DNA of 64,000 nucleotides from Pseudomonas sp. P818 (GTDB taxonomy: Bacteria; Pseudomonadota; Gammaproteobacteria; Pseudomonadales; Pseudomonadaceae), in assembly GCF_000418555.1 (NCBI RefSeq), contig NZ_ATKM01000017.1:247445-311444 (forward strand), given 5' to 3'. The notes beneath the pieces were generated by a model that saw nothing but the letters and a program-made list of their open reading frames with translations, was not told the DNA's origin and ran no database searches. Below are positions 40,735 through 49,462 of this stretch, one piece after another. Position 1 is the first letter of the stretch. Every line of letters begins with the position of its first letter. A program made the position numbers and the translations under genes.

Positions 40735-43365
40735 ATGCCCCTGGATATCCACCAGCTACGCCAGGAAGACTGGCGTTCGGAGTTCGGTGCCGGTGACCTG
40801 CGTCGCGGCCAGGGCTACGCCGAGGAAAAGCGCAGCAAACTGCTCAGCCTCAAGGACAACAGCCTGCTCGCCAATTGCCGAGGCTCCGCCGGGCAGACCT
40901 ATCAGCAGCGCATCACCCTGCACCCCTATGGGCGCAAATGGAGCGTGACCGGCCACTGCAACTGCCCGGTCGGCTTCAACTGCAAGCACGTGGTCGCCGC
41001 GTTGCTCACTCTGGAAGCCCAGCAACGCGCCGGCAGCGATCTCTCGGACATCATCGTGGCGGACAAGGAAGTGGCGGAAACGCGCCTGGAAGGCATCGCG
41101 CCCACCGCTATCCTCAGCCTGGGCAGCCAGGTGCGCGTGCATTTCGACGCACGCAAGGGGCGCATGCAGGAGCAGACCCAACACCGCGCGGCGCTGGCCT
41201 TCGACTACGCCGGGCACAAGGTCTTCGGCAAACCGGCCAAGGATCTGGTCAAGCGCCTGGACGAACACAGCAACCTGCGCCTGATCCGCGACGGCGCTGC
41301 CGAAGCCGCGCTGCGAAAACGCCTGGAAGGCCTCGGCCTGCAGGTGGCGCTGCGTCAGAGCGAAGCGCTGCCGGCCGAAGCCGGCGAACCGTTCGAGCTG
41401 GAACGCGAGCGCGACTGGCTGGATTTCGTCCAGCGGCAGCTACCGCAACTGCGCGCCGAAGGCTGGCAGATCCATATGCGCCCGGACTTCCAGTACAACC
41501 TCGCCGAGATTGACGACTGGTACGCCGAGGTCGAGGAAGACCCGCAGCAGAACTGGTTCGATCTGGAGCTGGGCATCGAGGTCGAAGGTCAACGCCTGAG
41601 CCTGCTGCCGATCCTGCTCCAGGCCATCCGCCGTACGCCCTGGCTGCTGGCCCCCGAAGCGCTGGCCCAGCGCGCCGACGAAGATCGTCTGCTGGTCAGC
41701 CTGCCGCAGGGCGGCAAGCGCATCGCCCTGCCCTTCGCCCGCCTCAAGCCATTGCTGGCCACGCTCGGCGAGCTGTATTTCCGCGACCCTGGCGAAGACC
41801 ACCTGCCGCTGCGCATGGGTCGCGCCGACGCCGCACGCCTGGCCGAACTGGCGCACGGCCCGCAGCTAAGCTGGCAAGGGGGCGATGAGTTACGCGGTTT
41901 CGCCCAGCGCCTGCAGAACCTGGCAGTGCGCGAGATTGCTCCACCCGAGGGTTTGCAGGCCGAACTGCGCACCTATCAGGTGCAGGGCCTGAACTGGATG
42001 CAGACCCTGGCCGAACTGCGCGTCGGCGGCGTACTGGCCGATGACATGGGTCTGGGCAAGACCCTGCAGACCCTGGCGCACATCCTCTGCGAGAAACAGG
42101 CCGGACGCCTCGACAAGCCCGCGCTGATCGTCATGCCCACCAGCCTGATTCCCAACTGGCAGGACGAAGCCGCGCGCTTCACCCCGCAACTGCGCGTACT
42201 GGCCCTGCATGGCAGCAAGCGCAAGGTGCTGTTCGAGCAGATCGCCGAGCACGACCTGATCCTCACCACCTACGCTCTGCTGCCGCGCGACCTCAAGGCG
42301 CTGAACCAGCAGCGCTATCGCCTGCTGATTCTCGACGAAGCGCAGAACATCAAGAACCCGCGCAGCAAGGCAGCCAGTGCCGCCGCACAAGTGCAGGCCG
42401 ACCTGCGCCTGTGCCTGACCGGCACGCCGCTGGAAAATCACCTGGGCGAACTCTGGTCGCTGTTCCATTTCCTCATGCCGGGTTGGCTGGGCGATGCCAA
42501 GGCCTTCACCCGTGACTACCGCACGCCCATCGAAAAGCGTGGCGACACCCAGCGCCTCAACCACCTGAACGGGCGCATCCGCCCCTTCCTGTTGCGCCGC
42601 ACCAAGGAGCAGGTGGCCAGCGAGTTGCCACCGAAGACCGAGATCACCCAATGGGTCGAGCTGACTCAGCTGCAGCGCGACCGCTACGAAACCCTGCGCC
42701 TGGCCATGGACCAGAAGGTGCGCGACGAGATCGCCCGCCAGGGCCTGGCGCGCAGTCATATCGTCATCCTCGAAGCGCTGCTGCGCCTGCGCCAAAGCTG
42801 CTGCGACCTGCGCCTGCTCGGCGAGGACGGCGGCGAGCTGACGGCCGCCGACTCGGGCAAGCTCAGCGCCCTGCTGGACATGCTCCAGGAGCTGGTCGAC
42901 GAAGGCCGCCGCGTGCTGTTGTTCTCCCAGTTCACCTCGATGCTGGCACTGATCGAAGCGGAGCTGCAGGCGCGCAAGATCGCCTACGCCAAGCTGACCG
43001 GCAGCATCCAGGATCGACGCACGCCGGTCGAGCGCTTCCAGGCCGGGGAGTTCCCGGTGTTCCTGATCAGCCTCAAGGCCGGCGGCAGTGGCCTCAACTT
43101 GACCGCCGCCGACACGGTGATCCACTTCGATCCCTGGTGGAACCCGGCCGCCGAAGCCCAGGCCAGCGACCGCGCCTATCGCATCGGTCAGGACAAGCCG
43201 GTGTTCGTCTACAAGCTGATCGCCCGAGGCAGCGTCGAAGAGAAGATCCAGCAACTGCAGCAAGCCAAGGCCAGCCTGGCCAGAGGCGTGCTCGACGGCG
43301 GCAGCCAGGGTCAGTGGCAACTGAACGAGGACGATCTGGCGGCGCTGTTCGCGCCGCTCGATTGA
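40735..43365 (+). CDS. SNF2/RapA-like helicase with N-terminal SWIM zinc finger
   Basis: 876 residues. The SWIM zinc finger has Cys75, Cys77, Cys83 and His85 (CNCPVGFNCKH). A ~350-residue middle part without clear identity follows. The SNF2 ATPase has DDMGLGKTLQTL (Walker A), DEAQNIKNPRSK (DExQ box), GTPLENHLGELWSLFHFL, and in the C lobe SQFTSMLALIEAEL and ASDRAYRIGQDKPVFVYKLI. The Swi2/Snf2 family translocates on duplex DNA; SWIM modules help bind DNA or protein. It probably remodels protein-DNA or transcription complexes. The 25-codon 5' extension lacks a ribosome site. Confidence 0.93.
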   Translation: MPLDIHQLRQEDWRSEFGAGDLRRGQGYAEEKRSKLLSLKDNSLLANCRGSAGQTYQQRITLHPYGRKWSVTGHCNCPVGFNCKHVVAALLTLEAQQRAGSDLSDIIVADKEVAETRLEGIAPTAILSLGSQVRVHFDARKGRMQEQTQHRAALAFDYAGHKVFGKPAKDLVKRLDEHSNLRLIRDGAAEAALRKRLEGLGLQVALRQSEALPAEAGEPFELERERDWLDFVQRQLPQLRAEGWQIHMRPDFQYNLAEIDDWYAEVEEDPQQNWFDLELGIEVEGQRLSLLPILLQAIRRTPWLLAPEALAQRADEDRLLVSLPQGGKRIALPFARLKPLLATLGELYFRDPGEDHLPLRMGRADAARLAELAHGPQLSWQGGDELRGFAQRLQNLAVREIAPPEGLQAELRTYQVQGLNWMQTLAELRVGGVLADDMGLGKTLQTLAHILCEKQAGRLDKPALIVMPTSLIPNWQDEAARFTPQLRVLALHGSKRKVLFEQIAEHDLILTTYALLPRDLKALNQQRYRLLILDEAQNIKNPRSKAASAAAQVQADLRLCLTGTPLENHLGELWSLFHFLMPGWLGDAKAFTRDYRTPIEKRGDTQRLNHLNGRIRPFLLRRTKEQVASELPPKTEITQWVELTQLQRDRYETLRLAMDQKVRDEIARQGLARSHIVILEALLRLRQSCCDLRLLGEDGGELTAADSGKLSALLDMLQELVDEGRRVLLFSQFTSMLALIEAELQARKIAYAKLTGSIQDRRTPVERFQAGEFPVFLISLKAGGSGLNLTAADTVIHFDPWWNPAAEAQASDRAYRIGQDKPVFVYKLIARGSVEEKIQQLQQAKASLARGVLDGGSQGQWQLNEDDLAALFAPLD

Positions 43366-43380
43366 CAGCGCAACGGCGGC

Positions 43381-43875
43381 TCAATCCGAGGTATCGTCGC
43401 GCTCGGCCTCGGCATCCTCACGGTTGCGCGCCTTGCTGCGCGGGTGCGGGCCGGCCACGGCCGGAAAGCGCGATGAGGCGTAGCGCACCACCAGAATCGC
43501 CAGCGCCAGCAGCAGGATGGCTCCGGAGACCATCACCACGCCCCAGCTCGGTTTGTGGGTGTGGGAGATGTCGGAAATCAGCAAACGGGTCAGCGCGGTG
43601 ATCGCCACATAGATCATGAAGCGGATCGGCATGTGGTTGGTCTTGAAGTAGATGCCCACCATCGCCGCCAATTCCAGGTAGATGAACAGCAGCAGAATGT
43701 CATCGACCGTGATGTGGCCCTTCTCCAGCATGCCGATGAAGGTCATCACCCCCGCCCAGGCCGTGATCGCCCCGATGGCGAACAGCGCCAGGTAATGGAA
43801 GGCCTCCATCAACAGATTGCCCAGCGACTCCGCCAGGCCATGCATGCCCTCACGCAGACGTTCCGCCCAATTCAT
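43381..43875 (-). CDS. PsiE-family phosphate-starvation-inducible membrane protein
   Basis: 164 residues, about four membrane helices (MEAFHYLALFAIGAITAWAGVMTFIGML, ILLLFIYLELAAMVGIYF, FMIYVAITALTRLLI, GVVMVSGAILLLALAILVVRYA) and a charged tail. FIYLELAAMVGIYFKTNHMPIRF is the PsiE signature. In E. coli psiE is induced by phosphate starvation and cAMP-CRP; its role is unknown. It converges with the SNF2 gene at a 15-base gap. Confidence 0.93.
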   Translation of the reverse strand: MNWAERLREGMHGLAESLGNLLMEAFHYLALFAIGAITAWAGVMTFIGMLEKGHITVDDILLLFIYLELAAMVGIYFKTNHMPIRFMIYVAITALTRLLISDISHTHKPSWGVVMVSGAILLLALAILVVRYASSRFPAVAGPHPRSKARNREDAEAERDDTSD

Positions 43876-44081
43876 CCTTCACTTCTCCCCAAACAAGCAT
43901 GCAGTCCGGGCATCCGACATGGATGCCCGCTGACGAGCATGCAGGAAAAACACCAGCTTGAGGATGATGCAGGGATGTGACGGAAAGACACAGGCGGGAT
44001 GGCCGGTATCGGCCGAGACTTCTATCCTCTGACGGACGCAATACTGGCCAAACGGCAGCGAGTCCTTTATCCTCGCCAACA

Positions 44082-44097
44082 CTGTATAAAAAACCAG
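44082..44097 (+). promoter_or_regulatory. LexA box upstream of yebG
   Basis: CTGTATAAAAAACCAG matches the CTG-N10-CAG LexA operator. It lies 40 bases before the yebG start and probably overlaps its promoter. Activated RecA/LexA cleavage would lift repression. Confidence 0.85.
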
Positions 44098-44137
44098 TTA
44101 AATTCAACGACACATATGAAGGCAGAAGAGGTGATGA

Positions 44138-44401
44138 ATGGCCGTCGAAGTGGTGTACCGCAGCAGCCGCGATCCGGAGCGCTTGTTCATGGATAAGGCC
44201 GAAGCCGACCGTTACGACAAGATGCTGGAACTGGCCGAGCGCCTGAGCGAGGTCCTGCACAAGGCGGTGCCATCCCTGAGCGAGGAACAGGGCGAGGAGC
44301 TGGGTATCTTCATGGCCAAGAACCGCGATGTCTTCGCCAAGGCGTTCAAGAGCCAGCCGGACGCGCTCGACGAGCTGGAAATCGACACCGCCAGCGAGTG
44401 A
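44138..44401 (+). CDS. yebG: DNA-damage-inducible YebG-family protein
   Basis: 87 residues: MAVEVVYRSSRDPERLFMDKAEADRYDKMLE, then two helices, the YebG form. E. coli YebG is a LexA-controlled SOS protein of unknown biochemistry. The LexA box 40 bases upstream agrees. A GCCCCGTT/AACGGGGC hairpin follows the stop. Confidence 0.92.
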   Translation: MAVEVVYRSSRDPERLFMDKAEADRYDKMLELAERLSEVLHKAVPSLSEEQGEELGIFMAKNRDVFAKAFKSQPDALDELEIDTASE

Positions 44402-44413
44402 TCGAGAGCCGCG

Positions 44414-44434
44414 GCCCCGTTCCCCCAACGGGGC
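44414..44434 (+). terminator. Hairpin after yebG
   Basis: GCCCCGTT (44414-44421), CCCCC loop, AACGGGGC (44427-44434), then TTCG. The T-run is short, so termination efficiency is uncertain. Confidence 0.55.
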
Positions 44435-44440
44435 TTCGAC

Positions 44441-44683
44441 CTATGCGTTACTGACGGGATACTGTGCTGCGGCCTGCTCCAGCCAGACCGGTAAGTCCCG
44501 CCGCTTTACGCCCTCACGTCGGGCTCGGGCCAATTGCTCCAGCATGTACTGACGCTTGTGCTCGTCGCCTTCGGCGAAGGACAGCGCAAGGTCACGATCG
44601 GTCCACTGACGAATGCGGCGAAATAGCCACCAGTGAAAGTACAGGCCGGCCGCGGTAGTGACGACGATAATGAAATAGTCCAT
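44441..44683 (-). CDS. Small membrane-anchored hypothetical protein
   Basis: 80 residues. MDYFIIVVTTAAGLYFHWWLFRRIRQW is an N-terminal membrane segment; the rest is charged and helical (ALSFAEGDEHKRQYMLEQLARARREGVKRRDLPVWLEQAA). AAAGGAGG sits before the ATG at 44683, so this start, not the frame to 44779, is used. It converges with yebG and is divergent from the DUF488 gene. Function unknown. Confidence 0.8.
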   Translation of the reverse strand: MDYFIIVVTTAAGLYFHWWLFRRIRQWTDRDLALSFAEGDEHKRQYMLEQLARARREGVKRRDLPVWLEQAAAQYPVSNA

Positions 44684-44765
44684 GGTGAATCCTCCTTTCA
44701 CCACGCTAATCGAGCCCGCAGGCGGCGCCAAGTGCGGCATTGCCGCAGGCGATGGAGGCAGGTCC

Positions 44766-45170
44766 ATGATCCAGTGCAAGCGGGTTTATCTCGAGGCAGA
44801 GACCAGCGACGGTATACGCGTTCTGGTGGACCGCATGTGGCCTCGCGGTGTGGCCAGAAATGCCTTGGTACTCGATGAATGGCTACCCGACGTTGCGCCC
44901 TCCAGCGAACTGCGCAAATCCTTCGCCCATCGCGCCGAAGCCTTTGAGGAGTTCCGTACGGCCTACCGCCGCGAACTGTGCGCCCACCCCGAGCACTGGC
45001 AACGTCTGTTGCGCTGGGCAACGAAGGGCACGCTGACGCTCCTCTACGCTGCGCGCGACGAAGCGCATAACAACGCACGCGTACTGGCCGAATTTCTCGA
45101 AGAGGAACTGCAGCGCCATGACTCACCCAGCTCGCCGGTATGTTACCAGGGCGAATTCGACGGTCATTGA
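44766..45170 (+). CDS. DUF488 family protein
   Basis: 134 residues: MIQCKRVYLEAETSDGIRVLVDRMWPRGVARNALVLDEWLPDVAPS is the DUF488 signature, followed by a helical body ending in AARDEAHNNARVLAEFLEEEL. GGAGG is upstream of the ATG at 44766. The family is widespread and uncharacterised. Confidence 0.93.
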   Translation: MIQCKRVYLEAETSDGIRVLVDRMWPRGVARNALVLDEWLPDVAPSSELRKSFAHRAEAFEEFRTAYRRELCAHPEHWQRLLRWATKGTLTLLYAARDEAHNNARVLAEFLEEELQRHDSPSSPVCYQGEFDGH

Positions 45171-45203
45171 CCGCACAGGCTGCAGGAGCGCCGCAAGCAA
45201 CGG

Positions 45204-46226
45204 CTAGGCGCCGTACAGCAAGCGCTCGGCGAGGTAATCGGCGACGCGTGCCGGGGAGCGTTTTTCAGCCTGGGCATGGGCGTAGATTTCGGTCAGGCGT
45301 CGGCTGATCTGCGTCAGGTGCGCGGTGATCGCCGGCAGTTCCTCACCACGATGACGCAGCGCTACGTAGATCAACCCGCCGGCGTTGAGCACGTAATCCG
45401 GCGCGTAAAGAATGCCGCGCGCCTCCAGTTGATCGGCGACGTCCGGGCTGGCCAGTTGATTATTGGCGGCGCCTGCCACGGCTGCGCAGCGCAGATGGGC
45501 GACCGTCTGCGCGTTCAGCACGCCACCGAGGCCGCAGGGTGCAAGGATGTCGCAAGGCGTACCGAGCAACGCATCGCTGGCGACCGGATGCGCGCCCAGT
45601 TGTTCGACCGCCAGTTGCACGCGTCCGGCATCGAGGTCGCTGACCAGCAGTTCAGCGCCAGCGGCATGCAGTGCTTCGGCCAGGGCGAAACCGACATTGC
45701 CCAGGCCCTGCACGGCAACCCGTAATCCCTCCAGATCGTCGCTGCCCAGGCGCGCCTGGGCAGTTGCGCGAATACCCGCGAACACGCCCAGCGCCGTGTG
45801 CGGCGAAGGATCGCCCTCCTGGGTCGTACTAGTGGCGTGCTGGGTGTGCTGGGCAATGCAATCCATGTCGGCGCTGGACGTGCCACTGTCGACGGCGGTG
45901 ATGTAGCGCCCATTGAGCGTCTCGACGAAACGGCCGAAGGCTTCGAACAGTGCGGCACGGCTGGGCAGATGTGCAGGCCGGATGATCACCGCCTTGCCGC
46001 CGCCATGGTCGATACCGGCCAGCACCGCCTTGTAGCTCATGCCCTGAGCCAGACGAATGGCATCGGCAATGGCGCTCTGTTCATCGGGATAGGCCAGGTA
46101 ACGGCAACCACCGAGCGCTGGCCCGAAGCGGGTGTTGTGAATGGCGATAACGGCCTTGAGGCCGCTGGCCGGATCCTCGGCCAGGTGCAGGGCCTCGAGG
46201 CGGGCGGCTTGCATCATGCTGAACAT
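45204..46226 (-). CDS. Leucine/Glu/Phe/Val-type amino-acid dehydrogenase (leucine dehydrogenase-like)
   Basis: 340 residues, two-domain ELFV dehydrogenase. Dimerisation/catalytic lysines lie in GIDHGGGKAVI; the NAD-binding motif is VQGLGNVGFALAEALHAAGAELLVSDLD. PALGGCRYLAYPDEQSAIADAIRLAQGMSYKAVLAG is the catalytic domain. It oxidatively deaminates branched-chain amino acids with NAD. The next gene (SirB1-like) is divergent; I recall the same neighbours in P. aeruginosa (PA3418/PA3419). Confidence 0.93.
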   Translation of the reverse strand: MFSMMQAARLEALHLAEDPASGLKAVIAIHNTRFGPALGGCRYLAYPDEQSAIADAIRLAQGMSYKAVLAGIDHGGGKAVIIRPAHLPSRAALFEAFGRFVETLNGRYITAVDSGTSSADMDCIAQHTQHATSTTQEGDPSPHTALGVFAGIRATAQARLGSDDLEGLRVAVQGLGNVGFALAEALHAAGAELLVSDLDAGRVQLAVEQLGAHPVASDALLGTPCDILAPCGLGGVLNAQTVAHLRCAAVAGAANNQLASPDVADQLEARGILYAPDYVLNAGGLIYVALRHRGEELPAITAHLTQISRRLTEIYAHAQAEKRSPARVADYLAERLLYGA

Positions 46227-46326
46227 GGCTGCGCTCCCGGTCGGACTTCAGGCCTCAGTATAGGAGAAGCCCACTGGACGAGGACTCCGTCAGGGACTAC
46301 AACAGCAGAAGTCAGCGGAGAATGCG

Positions 46327-47130
46327 ATGAGCCCACGCCAAGCCTGCCTGCAGTGCCTGCAACGCGATCCTCCCGCCCTGTTCGAGGCGGCGCTGTGGAT
46401 TGCCGCCGAACACGATGACCGACTTCAACCCGCCCAGGTATTGAACGACCTGCACAGTCTGTTGCTGCAGGTCAGCGCCGGTCTCCCCGCCCTGCCCGCG
46501 CGCGAACTGGCCCAGCCGCTGTTGCGCCGGCTTGCCGAACTGGATTTTCAGGAAGACGACGAAGGTGTCACACGCCCGCACCACGCCCTGCTCCATGAAG
46601 TGCTGCGCCGCCGACGTGGCCAGCCGCTGGCGCTGGCATTGATCGCCCTGGAGATGGCGCGCCGCCTGGACATTCCCTTACAGGGGGTAAATTTTCCGGG
46701 GCATTTCATGCTGCGCGTACCGGGTGCCGACCACCTGCTCGACCCGTGCGGCGGGCGCCGCCTCTACACCCGCGACTGCCGTGATCAGCTGCATCGCCAG
46801 CTGGGCCCGGGCATCGAACTCAGCGCCGAGCACCTGCAAACGGCCGACGCCCAGGCCATGCTGCGGCGCCTGTCACGTAATCTGCGCATGCTGCACATGC
46901 AGCACGATGCGCCCGAGGCAGCACTCAAGGATGCCGAGCGCGTCCTGCAACTCGGCCCGGCGACCCTGGTCGACCATCTGGCCCGCGCCGACGTGTATCG
47001 GCAGCTGGACTGCCCGCAGGGCGAACGCTACGACCTGGAGCACGCCCTGCTGTTCTGTGACGAGGACGGCCTGCGGCTGAAACTGAGCGAGCGCCTGCGC
47101 AACCTGGCCCGTGTTCCGGCGATGCATTGA
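46327..47130 (+). CDS. SirB1/transglutaminase-like family protein with TPR-like C-terminus
   Basis: 267 residues. The N-terminal transglutaminase-like fold (Transglut_core2) has HHALLHEVLRRRRGQPLALALIALEMARRL and VNFPGHFMLRVPG, with His/Asp of the likely catalytic triad retained but no obvious nucleophilic Cys in the usual place, so enzymatic activity is uncertain. The C-terminal part forms TPR-like helical pairs (MLRRLSRNLRMLHMQHDAPEAALKDAERVLQLGP). The family is called SirB1; its role is unknown. Confidence 0.9.
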   Translation: MSPRQACLQCLQRDPPALFEAALWIAAEHDDRLQPAQVLNDLHSLLLQVSAGLPALPARELAQPLLRRLAELDFQEDDEGVTRPHHALLHEVLRRRRGQPLALALIALEMARRLDIPLQGVNFPGHFMLRVPGADHLLDPCGGRRLYTRDCRDQLHRQLGPGIELSAEHLQTADAQAMLRRLSRNLRMLHMQHDAPEAALKDAERVLQLGPATLVDHLARADVYRQLDCPQGERYDLEHALLFCDEDGLRLKLSERLRNLARVPAMH

Positions 47131-47147
47131 TTCGAAGCCGGGGACTA

Positions 47148-47504
47148 TCAGGCCGAAGCCGCCAGACTGTGAAAGCTGAAGTAGTAACGCAGGGCGTCGA
47201 TCATCTCGACGTAGTCGGCAGGTGGTGCGACCAGCGCGAAGCCGGAGTCGTAGACGCCAGGGTTGACGTCTTCGCGGCACCACTGGCAGTTGGCGGAAAA
47301 ATCAATGAAGTGAATGCCATGCTGGCCTGGAATCTTCAGGCGCATGTCGAAGCGTGCGCCAACCAGCATCGGCAACTGACTGATCAGCATCAGGCCGTCG
47401 AGAGAGACATTGCCGATGGAGCCCATCGGTTTGTCGGTGATGCGGTTGAACACCTTCAGGTAGTAGGGCAACTGATGGCGTTCGATTCGGCGCTGGCTAC
47501 GCAT
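47148..47504 (-). CDS. PilZ domain c-di-GMP receptor
   Basis: 118 residues: an RxxxR-type start RRIERHQL (4-11) and the (D/N)xSxxG motif NVSLDG, the two c-di-GMP contacts, are both present. One small PilZ domain with a C-terminal helix. It would act as a soluble effector of one of the cyclases in this window or elsewhere. Confidence 0.93.
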   Translation of the reverse strand: MRSQRRIERHQLPYYLKVFNRITDKPMGSIGNVSLDGLMLISQLPMLVGARFDMRLKIPGQHGIHFIDFSANCQWCREDVNPGVYDSGFALVAPPADYVEMIDALRYYFSFHSLAASA

Positions 47505-47563
47505 GATGGCATATCGCTACAAAGGGTCTTGAGTATGGCCGTACTGCGGCCACTAAACCACCC

Positions 47564-47986
47564 TCAAGTACAGCGTTGGGCTATCCGCTCGCGTAACTGG
47601 CGACGAGCGGTGTCTGTTTCTTCATCACTGTAGTAGATGCGCTCGCCGCTGGCGCCCTCACGGTAATAACGGTAGCCCTCCGGCATCTGCTCCAGGCGCC
47701 GGCGCAGCTCGCGACATTCACTTGCCCGTTCTTCGCGCTGCGCGGCTGCCGTGGCCGCTGCCTGCTGCTGCTCCTCGCGCCTTGCGTCATAGAAACGCTG
47801 CGTGCGCGCCTCACGCTCCCGCGTATGCGTGTCGCGCTCGACCACTTGAGGTTTCACCTGCACGGTTTCCGCTCCTGCGACAGGACGCTGACCGAAATGC
47901 ACGCGCCCCTGCTCGTCCGTCCAGCGGTAGATCTCGGCTGTCGCCAACGTCGGCAGCAGCGCGGCGATCAGCAATAAATGACGCAT
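47564..47986 (-). CDS. DUF4124-family periplasmic protein
   Basis: 140 residues. The signal peptide ends near ATAEIYRW; the mature start EIYRWTDEQGRVHFGQRP is the DUF4124 fold. Then comes a long charged coiled-coil-like stretch (RDTHTREREARTQRFYDARREEQQQAAATAAAQREERA...) and a tail with Tyr pairs. GGAGG lies six bases before the ATG at 47986, preferred to the ATG at 47992. Function unknown; cell-envelope location inferred. Confidence 0.85.
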   Translation of the reverse strand: MRHLLLIAALLPTLATAEIYRWTDEQGRVHFGQRPVAGAETVQVKPQVVERDTHTREREARTQRFYDARREEQQQAAATAAAQREERASECRELRRRLEQMPEGYRYYREGASGERIYYSDEETDTARRQLRERIAQRCT

Positions 47987-48060
47987 GTTCATCCTCCATG
48001 AAGGCCATGCGCCAGCTTATACCGCACCGCGGCAGGGAGAAATGCCGGACGACCGAAGGC

Positions 48061-48435
48061 TCAGAGCGCGGCGGGGCTGACCTTGGCCGCAGGCGCCGGG
48101 CTGTGATGGCCCAGTTGCTCCAGCGTCTGCAGACGTGCACGCGCGCGGTAGGCGTACTCGCTGGCCGGGTAGCGCGTGATGATGAACTGATAGGTCTGCG
48201 CCGCATCGACGAACAGGCTTTCCCGCTCCAGGCATTGGCCACGCAACAGGGAGATCTCGGGCTGCAGGTAGCTGCGCGAACGACTCTTGCGCTCGGCCTG
48301 CGAAAGCTCCAGCGCGACCTGGGCGCAATCGCCTTCGTTGTAGGCGCGATAGGCGTTGTTCAGATGATGGTCGAGCGAGACGCGGGTACAACCCGTGGCA
48401 GCCAGGGCCACGGCCAGAATGATCAGGGTACGCAT
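48061..48435 (-). CDS. Small lipoprotein with helical repeat
   Basis: 124 residues. Lipobox LAATGC (Cys16) predicts lipid anchoring. The rest is alpha-helical with TPR-like spacing (LNNAYRAYNEGDCAQVALELSQAERKSRS; ESLFVDAAQTYQFIITRYPASEYAYRARARLQTLEQLG). GGAGG sits eight bases before the ATG at 48435. It is divergent from the TPR lipoprotein gene at 48587 and similar in type, so they may form a pair. Confidence 0.85.
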   Translation of the reverse strand: MRTLIILAVALAATGCTRVSLDHHLNNAYRAYNEGDCAQVALELSQAERKSRSRSYLQPEISLLRGQCLERESLFVDAAQTYQFIITRYPASEYAYRARARLQTLEQLGHHSPAPAAKVSPAAL

Positions 48436-48586
48436 GGGCAAGTCCTCCAGTGAGCAGTGTATCGACAGGGCAGGGAAAAACTGAACAGCGACAAACCTCC
48501 GATGGGTATTGCCGGCAGCGCCTTGGCGCTGACCGATGCGCTGACTAGACTGCGCCGCATCGGCCCGTTTCGGCCAAGGAGCCCGC

Positions 48587-49393
48587 ATGCAGCTCGCCCG
48601 CCTGCTTACCCTCGTCATCGGTGCCAGCCTTCTGAGCGCCTGCGCCCCGACCACGCCGCTGTTCATCGCCCAGGTCACCACCAATGAAGTGGTGGAATAC
48701 AAGGCGCTGAAGACCAAGCGCATGACCGCCGCCATCGAAGAAGAAGGCGACCTGCTGACCTACAGCGCCCTGGCCATTCGCGACGCCCACAGCGCCAAGG
48801 CCGAAGCGCTATATCTGGATGGTTATCGCGACCGCCAACTGAGCGGTGAGGTGCGCGCCATCGCCCTGTATCAGATCGGCCTGATCTACATGAGTCGCTT
48901 CAATGAGCAGCGCGACGATGCCAAGGCGCTCAACTATTTCTACAAGGTGCTCAACGAATTCCCTGCCAGCCAGGCCGCCAGCCGTGCCGAGGAGCGCATC
49001 GCGACGATCCGCCAGCGTGCTGACGAGCCGATCCAGCAGACCTCGCGCGAGCTGCTGGCGAACTGGCAACCGAGCCAGAACCTCGATCTGTACAAACCCA
49101 GCCTGGATCCGGACATGACCCTGCTGTCGCGTCGCGCCGTACTCAAGGGACGCGTCGAGGAAGCCGAGCAGCTTTACCTGCTGGGCCTGGCCGACCCGCA
49201 CGTGCCAGCGGACATCAAGGAAAAGGCGCTGTATCAGCTGGCGCTGATGCACATGGCACCGGACAACCCCAACGCCAACCGCGACAAGGCCATCGCCTAT
49301 CTGCGCCGCCTGCTGGTGCAGTTCCCCGAAGGCGAGCTGAGCGCCAAGGCCGCTCGTCATCTGGATCTGGCGCTCAATCCGGGCCAGCGCTGA
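48587..49393 (+). CDS. TPR-like lipoprotein
   Basis: 268 residues. Lipobox LLSAC (Cys19). The helical body has TPR-like repeats (GEVRAIALYQIGLIYMSRFNEQRDDAKALNYFYKVLNEFPASQAASRAEERI; ADIKEKALYQLALMHMAPDNPNANRDKAIAYLRRLLVQFPEGELSAKAARHL). It probably sits at the outer membrane as a scaffold for envelope proteins. Function is unknown; its partner may be the divergent small lipoprotein. Confidence 0.85.
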   Translation: MQLARLLTLVIGASLLSACAPTTPLFIAQVTTNEVVEYKALKTKRMTAAIEEEGDLLTYSALAIRDAHSAKAEALYLDGYRDRQLSGEVRAIALYQIGLIYMSRFNEQRDDAKALNYFYKVLNEFPASQAASRAEERIATIRQRADEPIQQTSRELLANWQPSQNLDLYKPSLDPDMTLLSRRAVLKGRVEEAEQLYLLGLADPHVPADIKEKALYQLALMHMAPDNPNANRDKAIAYLRRLLVQFPEGELSAKAARHLDLALNPGQR

Positions 49394-49462
49394 CCCATAT
49401 CAATGCCACGCGCCGCCATCAGGTCTGTAATACCCATACAGACACCTGGCGAGGCCGCTGCC

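Noticed and set aside
43850..44428. 192-codon minus-strand frame opposite yebG
   Set aside because: The YebG match plus LexA box on the plus strand makes this a shadow.
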